From the NCBI GenBank assembly GCA_903875445.1, contig CAIQWD010000101.1, positions 44,119 to 108,118 of the forward strand: a stretch of 64,000 bases of DNA, in the 5' to 3' direction. Below are positions 7,876-17,014 of this stretch, piece after piece. The position numbers and the translations under genes are program-made. Numbering within the stretch: position 1 is the stretch's first letter; each line of letters opens with the position of its first letter. Below the pieces are notes generated by a model that worked only from the letters and a program-made list of their open reading frames with translations, was not told the origin of the DNA and did no database searches. This DNA comes from an uncultured delta proteobacterium. Its GTDB lineage: Bacteria; Desulfobacterota; Desulfobulbia; Desulfobulbales; Desulfocapsaceae.

Positions 7876-8070
7876 ATGGTCGGACAGGATAAAACATCGC
7901 GGGTAGCAGACAGCCCGGAAAAGATGAGCGACGAAACAATTCTGAAAATCGCCAAAGAGATTACGGTCAAATTCATAGAGGTCGGCAGGATAACCCCAAC
8001 GACCTTTGCTTCGGCTTTTGCCGGCATCTACAGCACCATCGATAAAGCAGTCCGAGGCAACAAATCATGA
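7876..8070 (+). CDS. Small conserved-looking protein co-translated with mpl
   Basis: The product has 64 residues, with a charged N-terminus and then a helical stretch (ETILKIAKEITVKFIEVG, about residues 21-38) and a second amphipathic part (TTFASAFAGIYSTIDKAV). No family is recognised. An AAAGGA ribosome site precedes the ATG. The stop overlaps the mpl start in an ATGA arrangement (8067-8070), which indicates coupled translation and argues that the small frame is real. A role tied to Mpl or to cell-envelope growth is only a guess from position. Confidence 0.72.
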   Translation: MVGQDKTSRVADSPEKMSDETILKIAKEITVKFIEVGRITPTTFASAFAGIYSTIDKAVRGNKS

Positions 8071-9512
8071 CGGTTCTTGAGGCGGACCGCAATTACCCTC
8101 CGGCAGAAATCAAACATGTGCACCTGATGGGGATCTGCGGCACCGGCATGGCGGCCCTTGCCGGTATGTTGCAACAATCCGGCTATACAGTCACCGGCAG
8201 CGACAACCATGTTTATCCGCCGATGTCGCTGTTTCTCGATTCTCTTAACATCCCCGTGCACAACGGTTATGCTGGGGGCAACCTCAAACCGGCTCCGGAT
8301 CTGGTGATCGTTGGCAATGTCATCACCCGCAAAAATCCCGAGGCAGAGGCCCTGGCCGAACTGAAAATCCCCTATCTCTCCTTTCCCCAGGCCCTGGACC
8401 ATTTTTTCATCCGCTCGCGGACCTCCTTGGTCGTCGCCGGGACCCACGGCAAAACCACAACCTGTTCGTTGCTTGCAACCGCCCTGTATACAGCTCGACT
8501 CGATCCTTCTTTTATGATCGGCGGCATTGTTCGCCAGTTCAACAGCAATTTCCGTCTTGGTGGTGGCAAGTACTTCGTTGCCGAGGGTGATGAATACGAT
8601 ACCGCCTTCTTCGACAAGGGATCAAAGTTCCTTCACTACCGGCCGCATGTCGCAGTCATCACCTCCTTAGAATTCGATCATGCCGATATCTTTGCCGATC
8701 TGGAGGCGATAAAAAGATCTTTTAAAAAATTCGTAGCGCTCCTGCCGCAAGACGGTCTGTTGATTGCCAATCTCGACGATCCGAATGTTGCCGAGGTTGC
8801 TGCCGAAGCACCATGCGCCGTCCAGGGCTACGGCTTGAATCCCGCAAATGTTTGGGCTCTTGCCGATTTCCGAACCGCAGGGGAGGCCACCCGTTTTTCG
8901 GTCCTGAAAAACGGCAACCCCTGGTCCACCATGACGGTAAAGCTTTCCGGTCGCCACAACTGTCTCAATAGCCTGGCGGTTTGTGCGGTACTGCATCATC
9001 TGGGAGTAAGTCCGGCAACAATCGACAAGGGACTCGGCAGTTTTCAGGGAGTAAAACGGCGACAAGAGGTCCGGGGAATCGAGAAAGGGATCACCGTGAT
9101 CGATGATTTTGCCCATCATCCAACGGCGGTGAAAGAGACCCTGGCCGGACTGAAACAGGCCTATCCGAACCGTCGACTCATTGCCGTTTTTGAACCACGC
9201 ACCAATTCATCGAGACGGGCGGTATTTCAGAGAGACTATGTGGTCGCCTTCGATGCAGCCGACATTATTCTCTTACGGGAGCCCCTTCCCCTTGACGGAC
9301 TGCCGAGCGAAGAACTTTTTTCATCCGTTCGTTTAGCAAAAGATTTGGTGCAGGAGCGGAATCTTGTAGCGGAGGCCCTGGCCGATACCGACAGCATCCT
9401 GGCGAGACTCGGTGCCATCCTTCGTCCTGGGGATGTAGTGGCTATTCTTTCCAACGGGGGTTTTGACAATATTCACGTCCGCCTGCTGGAACAGATCAAG
9501 ACGCTTGCCTGA
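8067..9512 (+). CDS. mpl: UDP-N-acetylmuramate:L-alanyl-gamma-D-glutamyl-meso-diaminopimelate ligase
   Basis: Mpl joins UDP-MurNAc to the recycled tripeptide L-Ala-D-Glu-mDAP, returning turned-over cell-wall peptide to peptidoglycan synthesis. The protein has 481 residues, the family size, and belongs to the Mur ligase superfamily. The N-terminal UDP-sugar domain starts HLMGICGTGMAALAGML (about residues 20-36). The ATP-binding loop is GTHGKTTTCSLLATAL (about 127-142), followed by EGDEYDTAFFDKGSKF, which is characteristic of Mpl rather than MurC. The C-terminal domain carries VIDDFAHHPTAVKETL and FEPRTNSSRR. It is translationally coupled to the 64-residue gene before it. Together with the NamZ/AmgK/MurU-like genes at 22.8-29.3 kb, it means both sugar and peptide recycling are encoded in this window. 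Confidence 0.95.
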   Translation: MTVLEADRNYPPAEIKHVHLMGICGTGMAALAGMLQQSGYTVTGSDNHVYPPMSLFLDSLNIPVHNGYAGGNLKPAPDLVIVGNVITRKNPEAEALAELKIPYLSFPQALDHFFIRSRTSLVVAGTHGKTTTCSLLATALYTARLDPSFMIGGIVRQFNSNFRLGGGKYFVAEGDEYDTAFFDKGSKFLHYRPHVAVITSLEFDHADIFADLEAIKRSFKKFVALLPQDGLLIANLDDPNVAEVAAEAPCAVQGYGLNPANVWALADFRTAGEATRFSVLKNGNPWSTMTVKLSGRHNCLNSLAVCAVLHHLGVSPATIDKGLGSFQGVKRRQEVRGIEKGITVIDDFAHHPTAVKETLAGLKQAYPNRRLIAVFEPRTNSSRRAVFQRDYVVAFDAADIILLREPLPLDGLPSEELFSSVRLAKDLVQERNLVAEALADTDSILARLGAILRPGDVVAILSNGGFDNIHVRLLEQIKTLA

Positions 9513-9534
9513 GATGCAATGCGAAAGATGCCTT

Positions 9535-9906
9535 TTATTCAAGAACCGGCTTGATCAGCAAACGCAGGTCTTCGACAAGTTTTTTGAAATCTGTTAGGCT
9601 GCCGCCCTGCCGTCCCTTTTCCTCAATCGTCAGAGCGATCTGCGCGCAATCCGGCAGTCCGAGGTTAAGAAAGGCGCCTTTTATGGTATGCCCGACCTTG
9701 CCAAGGAGAACCGGATTGTTTTCCGCCAACGCCTTCTCCAGATTGCCCATATGCGTCCCGAGGGTTGCAATGAATGTCGGCAGTAACATATCAATCTGCT
9801 CCAAGGGCAGATTGAACTGTTGAGTGAGATGCAGTCTGATACTCTCAATGCTCTTTTTCTGATTGACACTCTTGCCGATCATAGGTTTGTCCACCGATTC
9901 ATACAT
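9535..9906 (-). CDS. HPt (histidine phosphotransfer) domain protein
   Basis: A 123-residue protein made of a single HPt four-helix domain. The phosphorylated histidine lies in GHTIKGAFLNLGL (about residues 72-84), within the usual HxxKG pattern. The N-terminal part (residues 1-45) includes QFNLPLEQIDMLLPTFIATL. It passes phosphate between a hybrid kinase and a response regulator. The start ATG at 9906 lies inside the end of the response-regulator gene immediately upstream on the same strand (8-base overlap), so the two are probably made together and may be partners. It converges with mpl. Confidence 0.88.
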   Translation of the reverse strand: MYESVDKPMIGKSVNQKKSIESIRLHLTQQFNLPLEQIDMLLPTFIATLGTHMGNLEKALAENNPVLLGKVGHTIKGAFLNLGLPDCAQIALTIEEKGRQGGSLTDFKKLVEDLRLLIKPVLE

Positions 9907-10330
9907 CCTCAGCCCCCTGCTCGATCAATTGCAAGTCGCGGAGCTGTTCTTCAAGTCTCGTCCGGCTCACCGGTTTGGTTAAATATGCCTCACAACGACC
10001 GACGACCAGCGCTTCCATGATATTCTTCGCATCGTCCAGGGCGGTTATCATAAACACTTTGGTTGTATCCGCACCCTGGATGCCTTTACTTATCTCTATC
10101 TGCCGAAGTTCCTTGAGAACCTCATGACCGTTTTTCCCCGGCATCATGATATCCAGGCAAACAAGATCGTATCTGCCGTTCGGTTCGTCATAGGAGTGCC
10201 GCAACACATTGACGGCATCGTCACCATTCGTCGCCGTGTGGCAGTCGCCGAAGGGGGCGAGCATCTCTTTCAGCAGGGTTCTGCTGATAAACTCGTCTTC
10301 GACAATAAGAAATTTCAATTTCTTGGTCAT
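9899..10330 (-). CDS. Single-domain response regulator
   Basis: A 143-residue CheY-like receiver without an output domain. The acidic pocket is in FLIVEDEFISR near the N-terminus, the phospho-acceptor Asp is in LVCLDIMMPGKNGHEV (Asp at about residue 59), the switch Thr is in FMITALDD, and the Lys is in YLTKPVS. The ATG at 10330 is preferred over a TTG nine bases upstream because it matches the family start and has a GGAG element. It is followed by, and overlaps, the HPt gene. The pair resembles detached phosphorelay parts serving a hybrid kinase elsewhere, with no partner kinase adjacent. Confidence 0.9.
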   Translation of the reverse strand: MTKKLKFLIVEDEFISRTLLKEMLAPFGDCHTATNGDDAVNVLRHSYDEPNGRYDLVCLDIMMPGKNGHEVLKELRQIEISKGIQGADTTKVFMITALDDAKNIMEALVVGRCEAYLTKPVSRTRLEEQLRDLQLIEQGAEDV

Positions 10331-10419
10331 GCGCTGCAAACTCCCCGGAATAGAGGCGTGCCGGATATCCCTCTTTATGGTAGTATTTAATCAAATAATA
10401 ATGCAAATCCAAGAATTAA

Positions 10420-11886
10420 ATGAAAACTATGACGGTAAAATATAAAGGTCATTCTTATTCAGCAGATACGTCGCTTCTTGGCCGCGTCTCCTTTCTTCTT
10501 CACGACTATAACCTGGTCATGCGTGGAGACAAAGTGGTCGTTGCCGTTTCCGGCGGAGCCGATTCCCTGGCTCTCCTCCACCTCCTCCAGGCAGTTGACC
10601 TGCAACTGCACCTCCTGGCGGTCTATATCGACCATGGCCTGCGCCCCTTGGAAACCCCGCATGAGCAAAGGCTAATCGAATTGTGTTGTAAGTCCCTCGG
10701 AGTTCCATTTATGGTCCGAGCCGTCAATGTGCAGCAACTGGTCGCCCTGGAAAAACGTTCGCCGGAAGAGGCCGCACGAATTCTTCGATATGCCGCCCTG
10801 GAAGAAATCCGTCTGGAGCACGGGGCCAAAATTATCGCCCTTGGCCACACCGCCGATGATCAGGTTGAAGAATTTTTTCTCCGCCTCATCCGCGGCAGCA
10901 GCAGAAAAGGCTTGTCGGGCATGCAGTTGCACTGTGACCGGATCGTTCGCCCCCTGCTGAAAGAAAACAAGGCAAGCCTCATGGATTACCTTAAGTCTCT
11001 TGCCATTGCCTGGTGTCAGGACTCCTCCAATCTTCAGCGACAATTTCTCCGTAACCGCGTGCGCCTTGACCTTTTGCCCTTCTTGGAACAGGATTTCAAC
11101 CCGGCCATCCGGCATACGGTCCTCAAGACCATGGATATTCTCGGAGAAGAAGAGAGTTTGCTCGACGACCTGACGGTTGCCGCCTTTTCCAGGTGTGTTA
11201 TGCCCGGGGAACAGGTGGTTGATGGGTCGCAACGACCACAGCTGGCAATCGACATGACCCTTGTCGAGTGTCAGCCGGCAATTCGTCGCCGGGTGATGGA
11301 GAAGTGTTTCTGGTACATGGCAATACCTCCGACCTATCAGCAGATCTGTACATTGCTTGATTTTTTGCAGGAAGGAGAAAATGGCGGGGAAATCCATCTG
11401 GCAGACGGGGTGCGGGCAGAAAAGCGCGGTCCGCACCTGCTCCTTTCGCGACCACTGGAAAAGGGTCGGATTCGCGGCTCAAGGGCGTCAGGCCAAGACA
11501 TTTATCTCCCCATTCCCGGCCCCGGTTGTTATTCCGTGCCCGAGGCAGGAAGGGACTTGGTCCTCAAAGAAGTGCCTGTTTCCTCATACCGCAAAAAGAA
11601 TGAAAATCAGCTTTTTCTTACACGGGAAAAGGTTATTTTCCCACTCCTGCTGCGCACAGCACTGCCGGGCGAACTGTTTCACCCCTGCAACGGGCCGGGG
11701 CGGAAAAAGATCAGCCGGTTTTTGAACGAGCGGAAAATCCCGGCCAAAAACAGGCCATCCTGGCCTGTTCTCGTGTCAGGAACGGAAATCCTTGCCTTGC
11801 CCGGGCTGCAAATCGACCATGCGTACCGGATTACCGAGGAAACTGTCACTGTCCTGGAAATCATCTGGAGGGAGAAACAAGACTGA
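10420..11886 (+). CDS. tilS: tRNA(Ile)-lysidine synthase
   Basis: TilS attaches lysine to C34 of tRNA-Ile(CAU) using ATP, so that the tRNA reads AUA as isoleucine; it is essential in most bacteria. The N-type ATP pyrophosphatase P-loop AVSGGADSLALLHLL lies at about residues 42-56. HGLRPLETPHEQ and LGHTADDQVEEFFLRLIRG (about 143-161) follow, as in the family. The C-terminal TilS domain is present (FHPCNGPGRKKISRFLNERK, then WPVLVSGTEILALPGLQID). At 488 residues it is a full-length three-domain enzyme. The first about 20 residues are not conserved and the start could lie slightly downstream. Confidence 0.95.
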   Translation: MKTMTVKYKGHSYSADTSLLGRVSFLLHDYNLVMRGDKVVVAVSGGADSLALLHLLQAVDLQLHLLAVYIDHGLRPLETPHEQRLIELCCKSLGVPFMVRAVNVQQLVALEKRSPEEAARILRYAALEEIRLEHGAKIIALGHTADDQVEEFFLRLIRGSSRKGLSGMQLHCDRIVRPLLKENKASLMDYLKSLAIAWCQDSSNLQRQFLRNRVRLDLLPFLEQDFNPAIRHTVLKTMDILGEEESLLDDLTVAAFSRCVMPGEQVVDGSQRPQLAIDMTLVECQPAIRRRVMEKCFWYMAIPPTYQQICTLLDFLQEGENGGEIHLADGVRAEKRGPHLLLSRPLEKGRIRGSRASGQDIYLPIPGPGCYSVPEAGRDLVLKEVPVSSYRKKNENQLFLTREKVIFPLLLRTALPGELFHPCNGPGRKKISRFLNERKIPAKNRPSWPVLVSGTEILALPGLQIDHAYRITEETVTVLEIIWREKQD

Positions 11887-11919
11887 AGGGATTTTTTGAC
11901 AGGGTAATTCTGATATAAC

Positions 11920-13851
11920 CTAACTTCTTTTCCTGAGAATCCTTCTATCGCCGATGCGCATGGTGATTTTTACCCGATCGAGATACTCAAGAATAGGTAT
12001 GGAGAATTTCCGGGTCAACCCGATCAAATCCTTGAAGGCAGGGGCGTCAATCTCGCCGTTTTTCTCCATATATTGCAAAACCGAAGCAATGAGCGGCTCG
12101 ATGAGTTCCCTGTCATAATAAAGCGTCTCACTGATTTTGAACAACCGGCCGTCACGCAGCTGCAGATCGAGCACCTCCTTGACCAGCTGCGGCGGATACT
12201 CGGCAAATTGCTCCATCGTCTCCCTTATGGTCGGCGTCGAGAGACCTTTCGAGCGGTACCACTGGCCGAGATCACTACGGAGCTTCTCTTCATCGGCCTT
12301 CAGGGCAACTTGATGTGCCGCCAATCGGACGACGGATTCCTCCTGCACCACGACCACCTTGCGAAGCAGTTCATTGAGACAGTAGCCAAACACCTTCGGA
12401 TCGACTTTCCTGCCAAGGCCGGTGCGCAACTCTTCTTTGGCTATGCCCTGCTGCAAGGGGTTGTTTTTATGGTAGGCAGTTAGATGTGCCACCAGCATTT
12501 CTTTCATTTTTTCGGCAATTGCAAGAGAAACATAGCGCTGGGAAGCCGAATCGACAACCACCATCTTCTTCGTAGATAGAGGGTCGCTAAGAGCTTTTTT
12601 CAGGTGCTTTCCGAACAAGCCGAGGCGAATCGCCAGGTCATCGGCGGTGAGTCCCTGTTCTCCACTCTCGCGAAGGAAAAAGAGCACTTTGTCCTCTACC
12701 GTGCCATCCTTGAGGATGGACAGTATCTTCCGGTTATACTCCCGATCATGTTCCAACAATCGCTTGCGTTTGCGCGGCGAGACATTGCCAAGCACCATGC
12801 CGCCGCCGATGGTTGCCACCGGCGAATAGCTGCGCACCACATAGCGGTCGCCGGGCCAGACCGAGGCGGTATTTTCGAGAAGCAATTGGACGGCAGCCTC
12901 GTCGCCGGGCTGCAACTCGTCCCGGTCGAGCAGCGACACCCGACCGAGTATCTCCGAGGTACCCAGATGGACACGAATCCTGGTTCGGTGTTTCAGTGGC
13001 TTGGCGTTTGCCGCCAGGTAGAGAAATTGACAATCGAGGATATAGTGTGCCTGCAGGGAGCCCGGCGGGGCGAGGACCATGCCCCGTTCGATGTCGGCCA
13101 GATCAACGCCCTGAAGATTGATTGCCGTCCGGTGTCCGGCTTCAACCTCGGTTACCGCCTGGGAATGCACCTGAATGCCGCGGATCTTCGCCACCTGTTC
13201 CGTCGGATAGATGCGCAGATCCTCACCAACCGCGGTTCGCCCGGAGATCGAGGTGCCGGTAACGACGGCCCCGAATCCCTTCATTGCAAAAACCCGGTCG
13301 ACCGATAGCCTGAACGGCCCGAAAACCTCATGGAAGTCATGCTTTTTGACGATGCCGTCGAGGGTTGCGCGCACCAGATCGATCCCTTCGCCGGTAGTGG
13401 AAGAGACATGGATGATCGGCGCCCCTTCAAGAAAACTGCCGGCACAAAACTCGGCAATCTCCTCAGTCACCATCTCCAGCCATTCGGGTTCCACCAGATC
13501 CTTTTTGGTAACTATCACCACCCCCTGCTTCACCCCCATCAGGCGACAGATCTCGAAATGTTCGATGGTCTGGGGCATTATTCCTTCGTCGGCGGCGACG
13601 ATAAAGGCAAGGATATCGATGCCGGAGACACCCGACACCATGGTTTTCACAAACTTTTCATGGCCCGGCACATCGACAATGCCGATGCGGTGGCCGCAGG
13701 GCAGATCGAGGTAGGCAAAGCCGAGTTCAATGGTAATGCCGCGCTGAATCTCCTCCTTCAGGCGATCGGTCTCAAAACCTGTCAGGGCACGGATAAAACT
13801 GGTTTTGCCATGGTCAACATGTCCGGCGGTACCAAGAACAATTTCGCGCAT
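11920..13851 (-). CDS. selB: Selenocysteine-specific translation elongation factor
   Basis: SelB is the EF-Tu-like GTPase that delivers Sec-tRNA to in-frame UGA codons through an mRNA hairpin (SECIS). The N-terminal G domain shows GTAGHVDHGKTSFIRALTG (residues 7-25), the GITIELGFAYLDLP switch I region, DVPGHEKFVKTM (about residue 60) and TKKDL. The EF-Tu-like domains 2 and 3 follow. The C-terminal half holds the winged-helix repeats that bind SECIS RNA (for example YPPQLVKEVLDLQLRDGRLF and the final FSIPILEYLDRVKITMRIGD). At 643 residues it is full length. Its presence means this organism decodes UGA as selenocysteine in some genes; selA and selD are not in the window. A UCA-anticodon tRNA gene lies 5.7 kb away. 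Confidence 0.96.
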   Translation of the reverse strand: MREIVLGTAGHVDHGKTSFIRALTGFETDRLKEEIQRGITIELGFAYLDLPCGHRIGIVDVPGHEKFVKTMVSGVSGIDILAFIVAADEGIMPQTIEHFEICRLMGVKQGVVIVTKKDLVEPEWLEMVTEEIAEFCAGSFLEGAPIIHVSSTTGEGIDLVRATLDGIVKKHDFHEVFGPFRLSVDRVFAMKGFGAVVTGTSISGRTAVGEDLRIYPTEQVAKIRGIQVHSQAVTEVEAGHRTAINLQGVDLADIERGMVLAPPGSLQAHYILDCQFLYLAANAKPLKHRTRIRVHLGTSEILGRVSLLDRDELQPGDEAAVQLLLENTASVWPGDRYVVRSYSPVATIGGGMVLGNVSPRKRKRLLEHDREYNRKILSILKDGTVEDKVLFFLRESGEQGLTADDLAIRLGLFGKHLKKALSDPLSTKKMVVVDSASQRYVSLAIAEKMKEMLVAHLTAYHKNNPLQQGIAKEELRTGLGRKVDPKVFGYCLNELLRKVVVVQEESVVRLAAHQVALKADEEKLRSDLGQWYRSKGLSTPTIRETMEQFAEYPPQLVKEVLDLQLRDGRLFKISETLYYDRELIEPLIASVLQYMEKNGEIDAPAFKDLIGLTRKFSIPILEYLDRVKITMRIGDRRILRKRS

Positions 13852-13859
13852 AGGTTAAT

Positions 13860-14486
13860 CTAAAAATATGGATTTGATTGTTTTTCCTCACCGATGGTCG
13901 AGCGACTGCCGCCATATCCATGGCCGGGCCAAACCACCGTTTCGGCAGGCAAGACCAGTAGCTTAGTTTCTATCGACCGCAGGAGTTCTTCGTGGGAACC
14001 GCCGGGAAAATCGGTACGCCCCAACCCGCCGACAAAAAGGGTGTCGCCGGTGATCAGGTCGGGGGCATTGTACAGACACATGCCTCCCGGTGTATGCCCA
14101 GGGGTATGGATCACCTTAAGAGAGACGGTACCGATGTCGATGCTGTCCCCCTCCTCCACCTCCCGGTCTGTTGGCGGCGACGCTTCGAGGCCAAGCATAG
14201 AGAAATAGTTGTGCACCTCCGGTTTATTGAAAAAGAGCGAGTCCAACCTGTGCATGACGATCTTCGCTCCGGTCGCCTCCTGGATGATGCGGTTACCGCA
14301 GACATGATCGGGATGGCCATGGGTGGCAATGATGTACTCGACCGCATAACCCTTGTCCTTGATCTCGGCAAGGATCTTCTTTTCGTCGCCACCCGGATCG
14401 ACAACAGCGGCCTTGCCTGTTTTTTCACAGGCGACGATGTAGCAGCAAACTGCCATGGACCCGACTATTATCTGTTTTATTATCAT
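13860..14486 (-). CDS. MBL-fold metallo-hydrolase (glyoxalase II / persulfide dioxygenase-like)
   Basis: A 208-residue metallo-beta-lactamase fold enzyme. The metal-binding motif ATHGHPDHVCGN (HxHxDH) is at about residues 53-64. Other ligands lie in HTPGHTPGGMCLYN (about 130), GDTLFVGGLGRTDFPGG with the bridging Asp, and VWPGHGYGGSR near the C-terminus. The closest function types are hydroxyacylglutathione hydrolase and related thioester hydrolases of anaerobes; the real substrate is not determined. The ATG at 14486 (MIIKQIIVG) is chosen over one 48 bases upstream because the family starts here. It lies directly downstream of selB's start on the same strand but is probably transcribed with it by chance. 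Confidence 0.88.
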   Translation of the reverse strand: MIIKQIIVGSMAVCCYIVACEKTGKAAVVDPGGDEKKILAEIKDKGYAVEYIIATHGHPDHVCGNRIIQEATGAKIVMHRLDSLFFNKPEVHNYFSMLGLEASPPTDREVEEGDSIDIGTVSLKVIHTPGHTPGGMCLYNAPDLITGDTLFVGGLGRTDFPGGSHEELLRSIETKLLVLPAETVVWPGHGYGGSRSTIGEEKQSNPYF

Positions 14487-14625
14487 AGCCTTTTTCTCTT
14501 TATTGAAAGGGGGTTGACCAGCCTGTGCCGGCAACCCCCTTGTGCTTCATACGCTAAAACAACAGACTTTTTTCGCACGTTTTTTCTTAGTAATTACTTT
14601 TATCTCACCGGAAAAACGCAGATGT

Positions 14626-15582
14626 TTATCCTTTCACATGGGACGGACAACTGCCGCCACAGGCGCAGCCACCGTCGCTTGGTGCCACCACTTTCAGAGA
14701 TACGGGTGCAGCGGCAACCGCCGGCAAGCGCATCTCAATAGCATTGACCACCTTGGCAAAAGCAAGGCTGGCCGGGCTCTCATTATTGGTGGTCAGATAG
14801 GGTGCACCCTCGTCTCCGGCCATGACAACTTTCGGATCCATGGGGATTTTCCCGAGAAAGGGTAAATCCAGCTCGCGGGCCAGGGCTTCTCCGCCCCCGG
14901 CTCTAAAAATATCGACGGTTTCTTTGCAATGTGGACACACAAATCCCGACATATTTTCAATAACTCCGGCAATTTCCACCTTGAGGGTCTTACAGAAGTT
15001 GATCGATTTGCGGACATCGGCGAGCGCCACCTTCTGGGGTGTCGTCACGACAATGGCCTTGACGTGGGGAATGGTCTGCGCCACGGACAAGGGTTCATCG
15101 CCGGTACCCGGAGGTGCATCTATTATCAGATAATCCAGCTCGCCCCAATCCATGTCGGAAACAAACTGCCTGATTGCCTGGATTTTCAGAGGACCGCGCC
15201 AAATAATCGCTTCATCCCTGTCGCGCATCATATACTCAAGGGAGACGACTTTCAGGTTATCGTTATATTTGAGGGGAGGAACCAGGGCGTCCGGTGAATC
15301 CGGAGGCTCAAGGGTTCCGGTCATGTTGAGCATGCGCACCACATCGGGGCCATGGAGGTCCACATCCATAAGGCCGACCTGATACCCTTTCTGGGCAAGG
15401 CCGAGGGCCAGGTTGACGGAAACGGTGGACTTGCCTACCCCACCTTTGCCGCTCATCACCAAAATTTTATTCTTAATCTTTCCAAGAGACCTGTTTATCG
15501 CAAGTTCTTTCTGGGCAGCAGCAGCCTGCTGCGATTCCTTGGTTGTTGTTCCACAGGATCCACCACATGATGATCCGGCCAT
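14626..15582 (-). CDS. mrp: Mrp/NBP35-family Fe-S cluster carrier ATPase
   Basis: A P-loop NTPase of the Mrp/ApbC family that carries and transfers iron-sulfur clusters. The deviant Walker A motif is VMSGKGGVGKSTVSVNLALG (about residues 42-61), followed by MDVDLHGPDVVRML and the Walker B region YLIIDAPPGTGDEPLS. The CxxC pair is in GFVCPHCKETVDIF. Unusual for the family in many bacteria, it has a Cys-rich N-terminus (SSCGGSCG) and a Cys-rich C-terminus (CACGGSCPSH). This style is common in anaerobes and probably gives extra cluster ligands. The ATG at 15582 follows an excellent AAGGAGG site at a spacing of seven. Confidence 0.93.
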   Translation of the reverse strand: MAGSSCGGSCGTTTKESQQAAAAQKELAINRSLGKIKNKILVMSGKGGVGKSTVSVNLALGLAQKGYQVGLMDVDLHGPDVVRMLNMTGTLEPPDSPDALVPPLKYNDNLKVVSLEYMMRDRDEAIIWRGPLKIQAIRQFVSDMDWGELDYLIIDAPPGTGDEPLSVAQTIPHVKAIVVTTPQKVALADVRKSINFCKTLKVEIAGVIENMSGFVCPHCKETVDIFRAGGGEALARELDLPFLGKIPMDPKVVMAGDEGAPYLTTNNESPASLAFAKVVNAIEMRLPAVAAAPVSLKVVAPSDGGCACGGSCPSHVKG

Positions 15583-15886
15583 TTTCAATCCTCCTTAATT
15601 TCACCAAAATATACCTATTACTCTTCGAACAGACTGTTGACCAGTCGTGTATTTATACTGTCCGAAAACGACACCCACTACAGTAATGCCGTTGCCCGGA
15701 ATTGCAATCACTTTCCTGAAGCAGGAGCGGAGACAGAACAGTCCGCAAACAATTGGCTCTTACGAGGGCACGGTAAAGCTCGTGACTTTTTATTGCTTTC
15801 TTATCCATCTCTACGTAAGATGAAAGGTTCGATACCACTGTTTGCCTTATCTTGTAAAAAATCGCATAAAACTCCAGGGACATACA
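15583..15886. other. Intergenic region between divergent mrp and ftsY
   Basis: About 300 bases between two divergent genes. It contains the AAGGAGG ribosome site of mrp and presumably two promoters. Short open frames on both strands lack ribosome sites and recognisable content. No RNA gene or repeat was recognised. Confidence 0.5.
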
Positions 15887-16954
15887 ATGCTAGGATGGTT
15901 TAAGAAAAAATTTAAAAAACAAGATGATGCCCCTCCCCGGCAGGAAACACCGATTGCTGAACTGAGCACTGATACCCCTGAATCGGAGCTGCCGGCGATA
16001 AAAGAAAAAAAGAAAAAATCGCTGGTTTCCCGGCTGGCCGAAAAACTCAGTAAGACCCGGGAATCCTTTACCTACCAGATAGATGCCCTGTTCCTCGGCA
16101 AGAAAGAGATCGATGGCGAAATGCTCGACAATCTCGAGGAAATCCTCATAACCGCCGATCTCGGTGTGGAAACCACTATGGAACTCCTGGAACACGTCCG
16201 CCGCAAGGTCAAGCGCCACGAGTTGTCCGATCCGAATTCCCTGAAAGAGGTGCTCAAGGAAAAGATCAAGTCTTTCATAACTGAAAACGACAGGGATGCC
16301 TCTCTGGTTATGCCCGACGATGGCCCCTTTGTTATCATGGTCATCGGCGTCAACGGCGTCGGCAAAACCACCACCATCGGCAAAATCGCCCACAAATTCC
16401 AACAGGCCGGCAACTCTATCCTCCTCGTTGCCGCCGACACCTTTCGGGCGGCGGCCGTTGCCCAACTGCAGATCTGGGGAGAAAGAAACAAGGTACAGGT
16501 GGTCGCCCACAAGGAAGGCGCCGACCCGTCGTCGGTGGTTTTCGACGCCCTCGGCATCGCCCAATCGAAAAAGATCGATATCGTTCTTGTCGATACCGCC
16601 GGTCGCCTGCATACCAACAGCAATCTCATGGAAGAATTGAAAAAAATCAAACGGGTTATGGATAAAAAAATGGCCGGTGCCCCCCATGAGGTGCTGCTGG
16701 TCATTGATGCCACAACCGGCCAAAACGGCATATCGCAGGCCAAGCTTTTTAATGAGGCAATCGGGGTAACCGGCTTGACCCTTACCAAACTGGACGGGAC
16801 GTCCAAGGGCGGTATCGTAGTCAACATCTGCCGCGGTATGCAGATCCCCATCCGTTTCATCGGTATCGGCGAACATATCGACGATCTCCGTGATTTTGAC
16901 GCCGGGGAATTTGCCGACGCTCTCTTCCAGAGCCGCAAAGAACAAAAAAAGTAA
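15887..16954 (+). CDS. ftsY: Signal recognition particle receptor FtsY
   Basis: FtsY is the membrane-associated SRP receptor; its GTPase pairs with that of Ffh to hand ribosomes to the Sec translocon. The chosen start (MLGWFKKKFKKQDD) gives 355 residues with a short basic, acidic-poor A region. The N domain covers about residues 45-140. The G domain begins VIGVNGVGKTTTIGKIAHKF (about 150), then LLVAADTFRAAAVAQLQIW, LVDTAGRLHTNSNLMEEL, TKLDGTSKGGIV and FIGIGEHIDDLRDF. The longer reading frame 45 bases upstream has no family similarity. A 17-bp hairpin follows the gene at 17015-17066. Confidence 0.96.
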   Translation: MLGWFKKKFKKQDDAPPRQETPIAELSTDTPESELPAIKEKKKKSLVSRLAEKLSKTRESFTYQIDALFLGKKEIDGEMLDNLEEILITADLGVETTMELLEHVRRKVKRHELSDPNSLKEVLKEKIKSFITENDRDASLVMPDDGPFVIMVIGVNGVGKTTTIGKIAHKFQQAGNSILLVAADTFRAAAVAQLQIWGERNKVQVVAHKEGADPSSVVFDALGIAQSKKIDIVLVDTAGRLHTNSNLMEELKKIKRVMDKKMAGAPHEVLLVIDATTGQNGISQAKLFNEAIGVTGLTLTKLDGTSKGGIVVNICRGMQIPIRFIGIGEHIDDLRDFDAGEFADALFQSRKEQKK

Positions 16955-17014
16955 GAATCTCTGTAAGCCGTCGTCCATGAATAACTTGGTCATTTCACGG
17001 CCGGAAACGGCATA

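Noticed and set aside
14798..14815. Another copy of the GGGTGCACC repeat
   Set aside because: A short GGGTGCACCC match lies in the coding part of mrp and has no flanking arm.
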